Below, piece by piece: positions 13,192 through 23,497 of a stretch of DNA of 64,000 bases. How positions within the stretch are numbered: the stretch's first letter is position 1; each line of letters begins with the position of its first letter. A program made the position numbers and the translations under genes. The notes beneath the pieces were generated by a model. That model did not search any database. It was not told the origin of the DNA and saw nothing but the letters and a program-made list of their open reading frames with translations. Source of the DNA: Phoebastria nigripes (Eukaryota > Chordata > Aves > Procellariiformes > Diomedeidae); the NCBI GenBank assembly GCA_035582835.1, contig JAYKAV010002773.1, forward strand, positions 743,860 through 807,859, in the 5' to 3' direction.

Positions 13192-13216
13192 CGGGGGGGG
13201 GTGGGGGGTGGGGGGT
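13192..13216 (+). other. G-quadruplex-prone G tract
   Basis: GC followed by a run of nine Gs, T, six Gs, T and six Gs meets the G3+N1-7 quadruplex pattern on the plus strand. In the ST8SIA3 transcript direction it would be C-rich. Confidence 0.8.
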
Positions 13217-13559
13217 GTCACCCCACTTTACTGCTCTGGGATGCACAGTGCCCTAACGCGAGGTCCTACAAGAAAACCAGCCCGAAAACAGGGGTTTGGG
13301 GAAGAGCCCAGTCTGACCGCAAGGCATCGGGACGGTCTTTCCCTGCCTGGGGGAGCAGAGCCCACCCTGGGCTGCTGCTGGTCCCACCAGCCGGCACAAG
13401 ATGCCCTTCCCCTCTGGTCTCTCTATAAAAGCAGAATTCAAAGAGCATCTAAGAAAACAGGCAAAACCAAAAGATGCACATTTTAAGATGGTTTTCCACA
13501 TTGCAACGGCTCAGACAAAAAATATTGATACTAAGAAGCAATTTACTTTGGGCTGTATT

Positions 13560-13676
13560 GCGCCATTGATTTTGGGGCAGAACTCCCCATTAAAATCAAT
13601 GATTCTGAAATGTTCAATGTGGTTCTGAAAAATCGATGGGGAGTTTTGCTTAAAAATCAATGATATAATATGGCGC
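13560..13676. repeat. Imperfect inverted repeat (two inverted ancient-repeat copies)
   Basis: Outer arms GCGCCAT (13,560-13,566) and ATGGCGC (13,670-13,676) enclose two inverted copies of an ATCAATGGGGAGTTTTGC-like core. The left copy also folds on itself: CATTGATTTTGGGG (13,564-13,577) against CCCC and AAAATCAATG (13,585-13,601). The core resembles an old amniote-wide repeat containing CAATGGGAGTTTTGCC, recalled from memory. Confidence 0.6.
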
Positions 13677-14175
13677 TCTGTCAATAATTTTTCTGCATTC
13701 CCATTTCCGAATATTTGCAGTCGTTTTTGTGCTTCCTTCTCCGCTCTCGGTGCCTCTTTGTGCCTCTGGGAAGTTCCAGCTGTGCTGCGAGGGCCGACCC
13801 CTGGGACCGACTGGGGGTCCCGTCCCTCTCGGGGGGCGGAGGGGGCTGCAGAGCCGGGGCTTCCCCCAGAGACCCCCCAGCGGGGTCTGCTGCCTTCAGT
13901 CACGAAGGGACCTTGCCGCAAGAGGGATGAACCTGACAGAGACACTCCCTTTGCTTAAATTAAGCAAAATCAAATTAAGGTACCGTGCATTAAAACACCT
14001 TTCCATCGCCATCCTCTCCACGATGCGGGGGCACGTGCGGCGCTGCGTCCCTGGTGCTCTCCGGGCGGGGGGTGAGTGGGGCGTCNCAGACCTCCCGAGC
14101 ACAGCCATGGGAAACTGGCTGGGGGTGCGAGTTGTGGGGAGAACAGAAATTCCAACTGTGGGCAATTTTCCCAAG

Positions 14176-14181
14176 TTTATT
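14176..14181 (-). terminator. Candidate poly(A) signal AATAAA for ST8SIA3
   Basis: TTTATT on the plus strand reads AATAAA in the direction of ST8SIA3 transcription. It is the first canonical hexamer I could find downstream of the stop, about 3.8 kb away, with an ATTAAA variant 23 bases upstream. Confidence 0.3.
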
Positions 14182-17100
14182 GTGATTAGGAAGGGAAATC
14201 AAATTTAATAAATTATGAAAAATTAAAAAACTACCCTGGGGCAATTTAGGTTTTTGGTTTCAACTTCTAATTTTTACATTTTATCTTCTCTCCCGGGTGC
14301 TCTAAAGCAGTAGTTTGAGCGGAGAGAAGATGTGTGCTGCCCAGGAAAGACCGACCGAGGCCCTCGGGCATGCCAGAACTGATGCCTTCTCCTCCTGCAC
14401 GGGCTCTCGGGGAGAGGCAGGATGCTGCAGCTCTGTCCCAACCAGCTCCACACAAGCCCTTTGCCCACGCAAGCCCTTGCAGCACCTTCAGCACGGGGAG
14501 ATGCACTCTTGCNACCAGCCCTCTCTGGGGACGCTGGGGACAGGGTTGGGTCACAGCAGGTGGCCCATCCCATATGGCTTCCCAGCATCTCACAGTGCAC
14601 CCACGGCCAGTTTGACTCTGGAGACCTTCCCATCCCAGTTTCACTATGAGTTACAGGGCAGGTTCATCTGTTTCCATGTTGGACGTGCAAACATCCAGTG
14701 TCCCTGCCAGTGTCCATGCCCCGCCAGCGGTCCCGCTGCCGTTAGGGGAGGAGGTGCACGGAGCCGCAGGGGGAGATGTGCAATGAACCATCTCGCCCCA
14801 GGTCGAGCATCCCCATTGCAAAAAGGGCCTCCTGGAGACACATGAGGTCCACCGACAGAAATACGTTTGTTTAGGCTAATGAATGTGTACTTGAGACTAC
14901 ATCTAATTTAAGGTAGTTATGTCATGTAAACGNCGTGCAGCAGCCAAGCAGGATCTGCCAGTGCAATTTCCCATTGGGAGCCAGCAGCTGAAAATTGTAC
15001 AGAGCACATTGGCCTCCACTTCCATGCCAATATAATGATAATAGTTCACATTTCTTTAATTTGCGGATTAAAAATGATTGCTCCCTACATGAAATTGATA
15101 AAATGCCTCCTAATTAAAATATCTGGCATTAACCACAAACCAACAGGCATCACTCGGGGTTCGGAGCGACCCTTGTCCCCCGGTGGGCTCTTTGCCGAGC
15201 TGGCTCCCGGCCGCTGGGCACACCTTCACCATGCACCTCAGTGACCTGCAAAGCGACCCGCCTGCCTCAGCGAACATGCATCTGCTGTACAGCTCAATAG
15301 GAAATGATATCGGAAATGATGAATTACTCTACTTCACTAACAACTAGTGCAGAACTCCTCCTTCCCTGTGCAATTTCTCTTTTTCTGTTTTAGGGCAAAA
15401 ACAGTCCGTGTGCTCCAGCACTTAGAGAAGGTTTCCCGCAGGACTCGGTCGGGACTGGTGCTGCCCGGCCCCAGCAGCTCCCCGCTCCCCGCTCGGACAC
15501 GCGGTCCAGGCGTCCAGCGGGTGCGATCCCGCAAACCTCGCCGACAGGGCCCGCNGGGGCCGGGGGGACTCAGTCCTTCCCCCGGGGATGCGGGCAGCTG
15601 CGAGCGATGGGGCCAGCCTGTCCTCGTGCTCTGCGGTGGTCTGTGCCCGGCACAGCCGCGCTCCGCTCCCTAGCCCGGGCCCTCACGCGCAACTACGACA
15701 CAAATAATACGCGATAATATCAAGAACAACTCATATGGCACCATATGGCATAAGACACCACCATCACTGCACGACTATGTCTTCATAGTAACAGTTGCTA
15801 GAGGTCGTACCCTGCTGTAGGAATGGTGATGAGCGCAGGNCCGGCACGACAGCACGGAGAGCCGGAGCCCCCGGGAACACTGAGCCCGGCTTGGCGGCTG
15901 GGGAGGGAAGCGCCGGGGTTCCCTGCGGGAGCGGGTCTGTGCACGCTGCAGCACGGGGGAGACCCAAGCCCCTCCACAGCGCACCCCAGCCCTAAACAGC
16001 CTTTGAAAAAGCAAAAGCCAGAAAATGTGGGATAAGTAAAATGGGGAAGAAAGCCTCCAGCTCCTCCTCCACCNGGGGCGCGGGGGAGAGGGGGGCACAG
16101 CTTTGGGGGCCGGCGGAGCTGCGGTGCCGTGGCGGCGGCGGGCACCAGGAGATGCTCCGGGCTACTCAGGTTTAGTGTTGTACTCGAGATCTCCTTCCTC
16201 ACCTCCTACGTCTGCTTGGAGGTAAAGAGGCTGAGAAAAATTAAAATGTGCCATTTTAAAGTATGATTTTAAATTGGATTTTGCATCTTCTTTCAGTGTA
16301 TAGTCAGTTCTCAGCATCATACAGAATAGTAGAAAAATGTTAAAATACTTGTAAGTGTACTTGTTGTAATAAGAAACCCAGTTATTCTACAGGCTCCTTT
16401 ATCCTGAGACAAAATGGCCAACACTTGCAAACCATCAGTGACCCTAAGGTTCGTCCTCTCTACAAACAGCCTGGTTTTCAGAGGTACTGGGGAAGCCGTG
16501 TCTTCCTCTGGCTGCCTTGGATGGCTGTTGGTGACCGGGAAATGGGGCCACTAATTTACTTGTCTGACCACGGATTTAGAGGTGTAAATGGGGAAATCTG
16601 GTAACTGTATTTCCTCTTCCCTGCACTCCTGCTGCACTCACTTCCCTTTGAAAACCATTTTTAAAAATCCNGGCGCCTGGCCGCTGTTACTGCCCGGCCA
16701 GTCGGCCCCTGCCAGCCGGCCCCGCTTGCGGAGCCAGGGGCCGGGCGCAGGGTGGGCTGGGCACCCCTGCCCCTCGGCGGGACCACCATGGGCTGCGGTG
16801 GGGGGACAACTGGAGCCCATCTGCCCCAGTGCCGTTAATTGGGCTAATGAAGGCTATTACTGCTCCCTACAGACCCTGCATCGCGGGGCAATACACCCCA
16901 TCGCCACCACGGGACGGACGGCACTTTGGGACATACCGAAACACAGAGAGTGCTGACGCTTGCAGCTCTGCAAGGGGAAACTTCGCTCACCACCACGGCG
17001 GGTGCCACCCGGCAGAGCTCACCGGGGCGGCTGCCGCGCCTGCCTGCCCCGCGGCGCCGCGGGCTGCTGCCCGCGGTGGGGCTGCGCGCACAGGGAGGGG

Positions 17101-18021
17101 GGAACGGGGAGCACCGGCGGGCTCTCTGGGTGCAAAGGGCTCCCGTGCTCCCCACTCGGGGGGATCATCCTCCCGAAGGAGCCCTCATTGTCAGAGGGTG
17201 CGGAGAGCAGGCACAGAGGGAGGTGTGCCCGCACTGGGGTTTGGGGCTCTCCTCACCCAACACACCTCCAGAGAAACCTAATCCTGTTTGTCCTGGTGGT
17301 TTAACTTTAAAATGAAAAGACCAAATAGTATCACACGGATGGGAATGACCACGTTTCAGCCTGGCGAATTTGGACTAGCATCTGGCCCAAATTGAATTAA
17401 AATGCTGAAGTATTCTGAGAGCGATATAAACGTCTAGCTAAGGTATAAGCCATATTGCGACCACCTTCTCCACGTTATTCTTAAAAAAATGTAAAATTCA
17501 GTAAATATGAAAATATGCAAGCGGTGGACATCAGGATCCACACTGAAGAACTTGCAAGTGACAATGAACTAGAATTCTGAGTGGCTTTCTCAGTCGGCCA
17601 CGGCAATATATGTATGCTGAGCTATTAATAGCAACATATACAAGAGAAGCAAAGCCTTTTAAAATTAGCATTTCTAATTCTAATCGGGAAGGGACAATAA
17701 AATTAAGAGATTTAGGGCATTTAGTGGAATGCTAAAATATGAAAATATCTTAAAACATACTTAGTAGCATATCTATAAACGCAAAATATTTCAACTTTGC
17801 TGCTGCATGAATAGCATCCACAGAATTTGATAAATGCCTCTGCACTGCTAAATATGCTTAAACCCTTTGATGAGCAGTGACAAGGGTGACTAAAAAGCAT
17901 CTTTATACTACGGAAAATATTTTGGGGTGGGGTTTTTTTTTTTAGAATTATATCTGAAGAATGTTTAATTCGGTTTTGGGCACTTTTTAGACAATCATTT
18001 GGCACTTCAAGATTTAGGTTC
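14176..18021 (-). other. ST8SIA3: Probable ST8SIA3 3' UTR (end uncertain)
   Basis: AT-rich, CpG-poor sequence follows the stop codon at 18,022 for about 700 bp, then mixed sequence. On the minus strand I find no canonical AATAAA before 14,181-14,176; the next are at 11,979-11,974 and 11,928-11,923 beside a T-rich (plus strand) tract. ATTAAA variants lie at 17,969-17,964 and 14,209-14,204. The 3' UTR could therefore be as short as about 60-100 bases or extend about 3.8 to 6 kb. A long 3' UTR would fit a brain gene, but this is inference. The GC-rich stretch 15,400-17,200 inside it is atypical for a UTR. Confidence 0.4.
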
Positions 18022-18304
18022 TTAGGCACAATGCGACAAGGTGAGTTTGGCCAGTCCTTCACCGTGCATCCTGTAGAGCAGCTGGAACTCTGCAGGCAGC
18101 TGGTGGGACTCCTGCCACTTGGTCGTGAACTTTGTTCCCTTCTTATCATAGTAGTGGTACGGGAGGTCCTCCCTTGTGTTGGGGTCAAACCCAAAGGGCC
18201 AGAATCCGTACAAGTGGATCTCTTCACATATGGCAGAAGCAAGGGTATACATGAGAATACCTGTGCTCAGCCGCTTGGGTGACAAGTGTTTGTTCTTCCA
18301 GTAC
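18022..18304 (-). CDS. ST8SIA3: ST8SIA3 coding exon 4 (sialylmotifs S, III and VS, residues 287-380, stop)
   Basis: Starts after the acceptor TTTCACAG at 18,305 and runs 93 codons plus a stop at 18,022-18,024. It encodes sialylmotif S (GILMYTLASAICEEIHLYGF with Cys313), motif III (HYYD, 337-340), motif VS with catalytic His354 (ESHQLPAE) and the C-terminal LTLSHCA with Cys379, which pairs with Cys176 in the family. These elements bind the acceptor and supply the catalytic base. Confidence 0.97.
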
Positions 18305-21300
18305 CTGTGAAAAAAATAAAGGCATGTTACTTTGGGGTGCAAGTGATGCCACGGGTTTGCTGTAAGAAAAAAATAATGTTACTGCCTGGAGACCATCACT
18401 GCTGAGAGCTGATAGCCTGGGTAAGGCAAGGATTGCTGTTCAGGTCAGTCTGTAACGACCAGGAGTGCAAAACAACCTTAGCAGCACTCTGACCGACAGT
18501 CTCTTGTGGTCCCCTTCTGAACGTTCTGGGTTTTTAACCAGGAGAGGTAGTGTCCTATCCAGAAAAGTACGATTCACTGGCTCCTGCTCACACGTGCATT
18601 TGCTAAAGAGGTGGCAACGTTATCCTCCCTTGATTTATTACAGGTTTCCTCGGACCACCCTGCAGCTGTCTGTCAGCATCACTATTTGCTAGCTGAGAAG
18701 AGCAAGCTCTTCCATAAGTGGTGCTTTGCTTATGCAGCATCTCACTCAGCTCCCCCGTACTCCTCCCATCTGTGGAAGCAGCGGCAGGAGCGGAGCCCAG
18801 TGATGGACCGTGCCCCGCTGCGAAAAACCAACCCACCTCTGCTGCGCTGGGTATACATCTGTAAAGGAATAACTGAAGTACTTACTGAAGCAATAACNAA
18901 CCTGCGTTTGCTCTAAAAGCAAGCAGTATCGGGTCCTGACTTGCTAGACAGTGCCTACCAGATCAGGCATGAATAGAAAAATAAATACAGTTGTATTTGT
19001 ACAGAGAGAGAGACGTATTTTGACAAGTTAAAAGCAAGGCAAAAATACACACCTGTTAACATGCTGCATTATATTTCCTGGCCAAGCCAACTGGACCTTT
19101 AGTTGTCCTCTATGCTCAACAAAGAAGTCAACCAGTGTTCTCGTGACTGTTGCTGACGTGTGGAAGAAAAAAGCAGGGATCCAAAGAATGGCCCCATCAA
19201 GCTTTTTCAAACTTAAAAAGAAGTTGTTGCGATCCTGAATGGTCAAAAGATTATTGTAATACTTTTCCAGGATGCTGGGGTTGAAGGTTGTAAGATTGGT
19301 TTTCCTTCCAACATCTTTTTGGAAAGCCTCAGTTGGAGCAAAATTGCAACGAAAAACAAAATCAGATTTATCTATTTCTTGCCCGCACTGACTCCCGGTC
19401 AGGATCCCACTATTTCCAACCACGGCACAAATGTTGTAATGCTTGTTCAGGATCGGCGACACGTCGGGAAGCAGCGATCTGAAGTTATTGCTAATAGAGA
19501 AAACATACTTATGGCTGGAATAATCGTAATGCATCAGCTGTCCAATCCGAACACTATTCTTGGTCAAAGAAAAATTTTTTATTACATCGACATGCTGAAG
19601 GATTTCTTGCCTAAAATAAAACAGAAAAAGAAAAGAAAACATGGAGTTATATTTCCCCTCTTTCTGTGGTGGAGAGATTTTCTTTCCAGCTAGACTTACA
19701 TTTTTCTTTTTTTTTTAAATGTAGTAAAGTAGTTTCTTGAGCAAGGTGGTGCAATGGCTTCCAAATTAATATAAATAGATAGGAACTATGGAGCTGGCTC
19801 CTTACCTAGTGCTCCGCTTGGCTCTACTGGGCAGTCCTGACTGACGCCAGCTAAGGATGTGTCCGTGTCTCTTGGAACAGTGTCGCGATTAAAATATTGG
19901 ATTCACTGTGTAAGCCCGAGGCGTGCAGCTAACAGCGCACCCCTCCCACAGTCTCCTTGCTGAGGGGTGGTGCACAACACGGTTCTGCTTGTGCTGTGAT
20001 AGAGGCCTGGGGGGTAAGTCTGCTGCCGGGGCGCTCTGCGTGCACGTCACTCTTGGTACTGGAGCACGGATCTTTGGCAACGATGGGTACCATGTTTGCC
20101 ATGAGGTATGTGAAGCAAAACCAAGCAGTCCAGGAAATTCAGTTGAATTAACAGTAGCTGATTTTCAAATACATATGTTTTTTGTGTTCTCATTAAGAAG
20201 CTTTGAATCACAAAAACAAGTGACTGTCGCTGTCTCCACTTATGTAAACATAATTTCTTAATGTCTTACTTGGGCAAGCATGCCGGCATTTTTACAAGGG
20301 TTATTAGAGATACTTAAAAACCAAAAAAAAACCAACCCTGCNCAGGAATTTCCCTTGCAGGGCATAAAATTAGAAAACCAATAACACTTTATTTGCTCAT
20401 GTTTATGAAAAACAACCAACCTTTCTTCCAGCTCGCATCCTCCAATGTCTAAGCATTAATGGAGTCCCACTGGGTGCCCTAATTATGGGTTATGGCTAAC
20501 GGACAAGTGCAAAGGCAGACCCTGAGGCATTAGCTAAAATCACCAGAGGGGTGGCACAGAGATAGACTTATGAAGGATGAGCTGGTGGTGCCAGGAATGA
20601 AGCAACACTGAGGGGTGGCCGCTGTCACACCAGCCTGGAGGTCCCCAGGAAAGGATGGGGCAGGCAAAGTGCCATCTCCTCTCTGTGGCCCACAGCTCCT
20701 TAGGGGCAGCGGGCAGCGCTTGTCAGCACTAGAAGGCCATTACTCGCCCCACTGTGCCGGCAGCAGCGCTGACCTGTGACCGGAGAGTGACCAGAAGGGA
20801 GGAGAGAAGCCAGGCCCTGCCCGCCAGCACCGAGGGGTGCAGCAGCCCCAGCCTGACTCTGCCAGCTGCCTGGCTGCAGAGCCGAGGGGCCTGGGTTCCT
20901 GCTTCTCAGGTGGGATATGTGAGCGGGGTCTCTAAAACAGCAGGCATTTGTCAGGACAAAACTACAGTCCAAGATGGCAATAGCTATCTTAAATGGCTAA
21001 ATGTTTTTCTTCTCTTTTATAGATTTTTATGTATATATATGTCAGTAAATATATACATAAAAAAATTGTATAAAATACATATTTACTGAGATATATATAT
21101 CTCAGTAAAGCCAATAAATAAAAGAGGCTGGCCAGACACCACCAAGTTCACATCACAGTGAGAAAATTGAAAGCACATTTTACTTCCCATTAAGTAAGGA
21201 GCAGCTTTGAGGAAGCTGAAGGAACTGAGAAACCCTTTCCATTGCCACACAGCAGGAAAGTCAGTGCAACCTGCGAACAGCAGGCAGAAGGCAATGCACA

Positions 21301-22805
21301 GAGAGGGTGTCTCCGGTGGATCCAGGCTCGAAGGCCCCCTTCTGAACCCCTCGCTCTGCCCGCCCCCTCAGCCGGAGCAGCGCTGGAAGGCAGAGCAGCA
21401 CTGCACTTGCTCAGAACTGCCGTTAGCTGGGAAGTTTAGCTGGGCGTGTGTTGGCCTCCATGAACACGGCATTTCATGGCTGTTACAGTCTGATTTGTTT
21501 CAAGTTTTAAAACCCCAGCCATTTCCCTTGAAGTAATGACAATTTCACTTGCACAGCGGGCAACTGGGTCACATTCTGTTTGGTAAAATAATGCCAGGTG
21601 TTGCAGCCTGGTGTCCTGCTCTGAATTATCAGTTCTTCCAAGATAGCTGTAACCATCTGGGGAAATGCTCTGATTCAGCCTTTGTCTCTCACCGCTGGCA
21701 AATTACTCAGAGCTCAGAGTATTTAGCAGTCCCTGATTGTTTTTTCTTAAATCCTGGGGGAAAGGGGACAGCCTCCAGGGGGGTGAGAAGGGGAGGCGCG
21801 GGCGCAGTGCCCGGCCGCACGCTCACCTCTGATGTGCGAACGCGGTCCGGTTGAAGGCCCACTTGGAGGGCTTCTCCTGCAGCTCGTGGGTCAGGGAGTT
21901 CGTGATGGGGACGAACGAGGGGTCCAGGAACTTCAGCGCGAACTGGGACCTGGAAACGAGGGCACAGACCCACGCAGACACACACGCACAGACCCACGCA
22001 GACACACACAGACCCGCAGCCCGTTACTGGCCGTGCCCGACCCGCCCCCCGTGTCGGCCGGCATCAGCACCGCGGACAGCGCCGGCCGCGCCGCGCCGGC
22101 CCGGGCTGCACCGGGCTCTACCGGGCTGGGCCGGGCCGGGCTGTACCGGGCTGTACCGGGCCGGGCCGGGCTGTACCGGGCTGGGCCGGGCTGCACCGGG
22201 CCATGCCGTGCCGGGCAGGGTGGTGTCGGGCTGCTCCCCACCTTTCAGCACCCCCGGGGCATTGCCGTTCCAACGGCCAGCCCGCCCCCCCCCCCGGTAC
22301 CGCGGTCCCCGGGGGGCTCTCCCGCTCCCCGCAGGCCCCGGGGCAGCTCCGCGGGGCGCGGAGCACGGCCGGGCCTGGGTGCGGGGGCAGGGTGCGGGGC
22401 GAGCCGCATCCCCGCTGAGGGCGAGGAGCTGCGCCGAGCGCTCGGGCCGTGGCCGCGGGGCCTTCCCNGGCCCGCCCGCCGAGCCGGGGGTCTCCCCGGG
22501 AACAGCACGGGAGGCAGCGGGGCGGGCGGGGGGACGGAAGGGAAGGGAAGGGCAGGGATGGGAAGGGCGGACGCTCGTCCCCGAGCCGGGCCGGCCATTC
22601 CGCGCCGCGCCGGGCCGCGCCCTCACCTGAATCCCGCGTGGAACATGTACATGCGGGGCCCCCCCGGGCCGGCGGCGCGGGGCGCGCCGAAGATGTTGTC
22701 CTTCTTGAGCGAGACGTAGCTGATGAGGGAGAGGATGAGCAGCGCGATGCTCAGCATCACCAGCCCCAGCACGCTGGCCACCCGCACCATCTTGCAGCTC
22801 CTCAT
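18022..22805 (-). CDS. ST8SIA3: Alpha-2,8-sialyltransferase 3 (ST8Sia III), complete; join of 22805-22627, 21949-21827, 19610-19053, 18304-18022
   Basis: Golgi type II membrane enzyme that transfers sialic acid from CMP-Neu5Ac in alpha-2,8 linkage onto sialylated N-glycans and glycolipids such as GM3; in vertebrates it acts mainly in brain. The four exons join at GT/AG sites, each junction splitting an Arg codon as AG|G, and give 380 residues, the length I know for the mammalian protein. Signal anchor is about residues 9-33, stem about 34-150. Sialylmotif L starts around Cys162 (ICAVVGNSGIL) and includes Cys176; motif S is about 298-325 with Cys313; motif III is HYYD at 337-340; motif VS holds the catalytic His354; Cys379 is next to last. 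By family knowledge Cys162-Cys313 and Cys176-Cys379 are the disulfides. N-glycosylation sequons are seen at N93, N113 and N206. No frameshift or missing key residue was found, so the gene should be functional. Identification is by recall of the family, not a search. Confidence 0.97.
18305..19052 (-). other. ST8SIA3 intron 3
   Basis: A 748-bp phase 2 intron with donor GTGTGT and acceptor CACAG. The content is unique sequence with one N at 18,898. I see no repeat or further exon. Confidence 0.85.
19053..19610 (-). CDS. ST8SIA3: ST8SIA3 coding exon 3 (sialylmotif L, residues 102-286)
   Basis: A 558-bp exon following a strong pyrimidine tract and TTTTAG acceptor at 19,611, ending at AACAG|GTGTGT. 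It encodes the donor-substrate half of the catalytic domain: sialylmotif L (NICAVVGNSGILTGSQCGQE, about 160-179, with Cys162 and Cys176) followed by SDFVFRCNFAP, sequons N113-F-S and N206-L-T, and the segment ending in PGNIMQHVN. The reading frame is uninterrupted. Confidence 0.97.
19611..21826 (-). other. ST8SIA3 intron 2
   Basis: A 2,216-bp phase 2 intron. It is largely unique AT-moderate sequence with a single N at 20,342. The notable feature is a perfect AT-rich palindrome at 21,082-21,109 with a related half copy around 21,034-21,056. No extra coding exon is recognised in it. Confidence 0.85.
21082..21109. repeat. Perfect 28-bp palindrome in ST8SIA3 intron 2
   Basis: Left half TTTACTGAGATATA, right half its exact reverse complement. 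A related sequence, ATATATATGTCAGTAAAT, lies 40-50 bases to the left (21,034-21,050). Confidence 0.95.
21827..21949 (-). CDS. ST8SIA3: ST8SIA3 coding exon 2 (stem region, residues 60-101)
   Basis: A 123-bp exon (1 + 40 codons + 2) that begins after the acceptor TTTCCAG at 21,950 and ends at the donor AG|GTGAGC at 21,827/21,826. It encodes SQFALKFLDPSFVPITNSLT and what follows, part of the luminal stem, with an N-glycosylation sequon N93-R-T. Both flanking introns are phase 2, so skipping this exon would keep the reading frame and delete 41 residues of stem. Confidence 0.95.
21950..22626 (-). other. ST8SIA3 intron 1, with GC-rich and TG-rich tandem repeats
   Basis: A 677-bp phase 2 intron inside the CpG island. 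From about 22,096 to 22,205 it holds a decamer-like tandem repeat (unit CCGGGCTGTA and variants on the plus strand). From about 21,961 to 22,016 two copies of a 24-26-bp unit (plus strand CACAGACCCACGCAGACACA) lie directly against the acceptor, so the transcript there is UG-rich rather than an ordinary CU-rich tract. Further right it is G/C homopolymer-rich with a poly-C run near 22,287. Confidence 0.85.
22096..22205. repeat. Decamer GC minisatellite in ST8SIA3 intron 1
   Basis: Units such as CCGGGCTGTA, CCGGGCTGGG and CCGGGCTGCA follow one another for about 110 bp on the plus strand. Confidence 0.7.
22627..22805 (-). CDS. ST8SIA3: ST8SIA3 coding exon 1 (residues 1-59 plus two bases)
   Basis: Encodes the short cytosolic tail, the single transmembrane anchor (hydrophobic run about residues 9-33, VASVLGLVMLSIALLILSLI) and the start of the stem up to MFHAGF. 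The start at 22,805 is chosen because the protein from MRSCKMVRVASVLG onward matches the known N-terminus and position -3 is G. The frame stays open about 90 codons further upstream to 23,075, but that extension is low-complexity Pro/Ala/Arg typical of CpG islands and is not expected to be translated. The donor is CAG|GTGAGG at 22,627/22,626. Confidence 0.95.
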
Positions 22806-23492
22806 GCCGGGAGGCGGCCCCGCGGCTGGGCGTGTGCGGGGGGGCTGCCGCGGGGCTACATGGGGGGGGCGGCGGGCGCGGGGGCGGCGGGCGCGGGACG
22901 GCGGCGGGGACGGGGCCGGCACCGCCGGCAGCCGGAGAGAAAATGGAGGGACCGAGCGGCGGCGCGATGAAATGGCAGCCGGGAGCGGCCGCCCCGCCGT
23001 CCCGGCCCCGGCAACCCCGGCAGCGCCGCCGGGCCCCCCCGGCGTGCCCCTCCCCGGCAGCCCCGGCGCAGGCACCGGCAGTCACGGTGGCCCCCGACAG
23101 CCCCGGTGCGCCCCCCAACAGCCCCAGGGTTCCTCTGCGACAGCCCCAGGTGCCCTCCCTGGCAGCCCCCGGTACACGACCTGGCATCCCAAGTGTGCCC
23201 ACCCTGACATCCCCGGGGTGCCCCAACAACGCTGGAGTGCCCAGAGTGCCCTTCCCACTGCCTTGGGGTGCCCTGCAGTGACCCCCAAAAGACCGGGGGT
23301 GGCCCAGCCTGGCAGCCCCAGTGACCCCCGAGCCCCGTGGGTGCATGTAGGGGCTGAGCATGGCTGCAAGCTGTGCCGCTGCCTGAGCCACGGGGAGCCT
23401 GGGCTGCTTGGGACCCTGTGCCTTTGCTGGGGGACCAGTGTCCGGGTGGGTGCACAACATCCCCAGCACAGGGCCGCGGGGTCGCGGCATTT
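22806..23492 (-). promoter_or_regulatory. ST8SIA3: ST8SIA3 promoter side, CpG island
   Basis: CpG-dense sequence starts in exon 2/intron 1 (about 21,780), covers exon 1 and continues to about 23,060, typical of a CpG-island promoter. No clear TATA box is seen upstream of the start codon. From about 23,055 to 23,240 the island passes into a degenerate tandem repeat and the CpG density falls. The transcription start cannot be placed from sequence alone. Confidence 0.6.
23055..23240. repeat. Degenerate ~22-bp minisatellite upstream of ST8SIA3
   Basis: About eight imperfect units with the theme GACAGCCCCAGGTGCCC recur at roughly 21-25-bp spacing on the plus strand. They keep several overlapping frames open and explain the long ORF shadows here. 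Confidence 0.6.
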
Positions 23493-23497
23493 CCCTG
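23493..23497. repeat. Left target-site duplication of the solo LTR (CCCTG)
   Basis: CCCTG immediately precedes the LTR's terminal TG and is repeated exactly after its terminal CA. Confidence 0.9.

Noticed and set aside
22024..23490. 488-residue minus-strand ORF overlapping ST8SIA3 exon 1
   Set aside because: It is a different frame from the ST8SIA3 exon, runs through intron 1 repeats, and is Pro/Gly/Ala/Arg-rich with no domain. It is a CpG island and minisatellite shadow.
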